DNA of 7,706 nucleotides from Pseudomonadales bacterium (lineage in GTDB: Bacteria; Pseudomonadota; Gammaproteobacteria; Steroidobacterales; Steroidobacteraceae). The notes below the pieces were generated by a model, which was not told the origin of the DNA, searched no databases, and saw nothing but the letters and a program-made list of their open reading frames with translations. This document shows positions 7,015-7,706 of this stretch, in pieces; position 1 is the stretch's first letter, and every line of letters starts with the position of its first letter. The stretch lies in the NCBI GenBank assembly GCA_020442965.1, contig JAGRJB010000416.1, positions 1-7,706 on the forward strand. Direction: 5' to 3'. A program made the translations under genes and the position numbers.

Positions 7015-7706
7015 GTGCATGAGACCGCCGAAAACAAGCGCAACTGTGCGGTCTGCCAACGGCTCAGAACCTTCGGGCGTCGACTGTTTACCAAACTGCT
7101 GCGCGGTTACGACTTCGTCATGGCGCGACCGGGTATGGCGAAGGTCAATGGCGCCCTACTCTCCCTGGCGCTGCGCGGACTCGGCTACAACCATTGCTGC
7201 GATCCCGAATACACCGGAGAAATGCGGCTGATACGGCGCATCGGCAAGCTCGAGCCGAGCTTCTGCATAGACGTTGGCGCCAATGTTGGCACGTACACCC
7301 GAACGATACTCGAGGAGACGAGTGCGGCGGTGCTTGCCTTCGAGCCGCTACCTGGAGCGTTCGCGAAACTCGAGGCGGTCGCGCGCGAGCATCCAGGCCG
7401 CGTAACGGCAATCAATTGTGGCGTCGGGAATGTCAGTGGCGATTTGCTGCTGCATTTCGGCGACGATGAATCGGAACTCGCAAGCTTCAGTCCCGTTGTT
7501 AGCTCCATCCCGTATGTGAGCGCAAGCTGCAATCGATCACAGAAGGTTCGGATCGTGACGCTCGACGAATATCTGCTCGCCAGCGGCAATCGTCCGGCGT
7601 GCGATCGGATCGACCTGCTGAAGATCGACGTCGAAGGGTTTGAACACGAAGTACTACTGGGGGCGCGACGCACCATCGAGGAGTTGCGGCCACGGGTCAT
7701 TCAGCT
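7015..7706 (+). CDS. FkbM family methyltransferase (3' end beyond window)
   Basis: An open frame of 230 codons running off the right edge. It encodes a class I SAM-dependent methyltransferase of the FkbM family, which typically O-methylates sugars or polyketide hydroxyls. Seen: SAM-binding motif I DVGANVGTY (86-94) and the acidic motif II AFEP with Glu110. A VRIVTLDEYL strand-helix precedes the FkbM signature LLKIDVEGFEHEVLLGA (about 201-217), with Asp205 and Glu207. The N-terminal 80 residues form a basic, partly hydrophobic extension with four Cys; it is not a clear signal peptide. GTG at 7015 is chosen for its strong ribosome site. The gene lies 31 bases after the GT4 gene, on the same strand, so it is probably in the same transcript and modifies the same glycan. 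A few tens of residues are probably missing at the C-terminus. Confidence 0.9.
   Translation, partial: MHETAENKRNCAVCQRLRTFGRRLFTKLLRGYDFVMARPGMAKVNGALLSLALRGLGYNHCCDPEYTGEMRLIRRIGKLEPSFCIDVGANVGTYTRTILEETSAAVLAFEPLPGAFAKLEAVAREHPGRVTAINCGVGNVSGDLLLHFGDDESELASFSPVVSSIPYVSASCNRSQKVRIVTLDEYLLASGNRPACDRIDLLKIDVEGFEHEVLLGARRTIEELRPRVIQ

Overview
The window is a piece of a bacterial surface-polysaccharide (O-antigen, capsule or exopolysaccharide) locus. It encodes six complete proteins and one that runs off the right edge. Base composition is moderately GC-rich. GTG starts are common, and genes on the left arm overlap by a few bases, as in tightly packed Gram-negative operons. The gene set (Wzx-type flippase, GT4 glycosyltransferases, FkbH-like protein, small ACP, FkbM-like methyltransferase) suggests a proteobacterium. 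The first glycosyltransferase resembles those found beside exosortase/PEP-CTERM systems of beta- and gammaproteobacteria. I cannot place it more precisely from sequence alone. No rRNA, tRNA, insertion sequence or CRISPR array was seen.

Left arm, minus strand, read from 5603 down to 24. The order is a GT4 glycosyltransferase (5603-4338), a multispanning flippase (4300-2837), an FkbH-like HAD/acyltransferase protein (2840-1197), a discrete acyl carrier protein (1210-956) and a NodB-like deacetylase (959-24). The last four are packed with overlaps of 4, 14 and 4 bases, so they are very probably one transcript with coupled translation. Both 4-base overlaps use the sequence GTGA.

Middle. A 258-base gap (5604-5861) separates the two divergent arms and must hold the promoters for both. 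It contains several small inverted repeats and no convincing gene.

Right arm, plus strand. A second GT4 glycosyltransferase (5862-6983, canonical EX7E motif) is followed after 31 bases by an FkbM-family methyltransferase (7015 to beyond the window edge) with a strong ribosome binding site.

How they may work together (inference). The glycosyltransferases build a lipid-linked glycan on the cytoplasmic face and the flippase exports it. The FkbH-ACP pair probably makes a glyceryl-type thioester on the carrier protein. With the deacetylase and the FkbM enzyme it may decorate the glycan, for example by acylating an amine exposed by deacetylation and O-methylating a hydroxyl. The FkbH-ACP-deacetylase module is the least ordinary part of the window.
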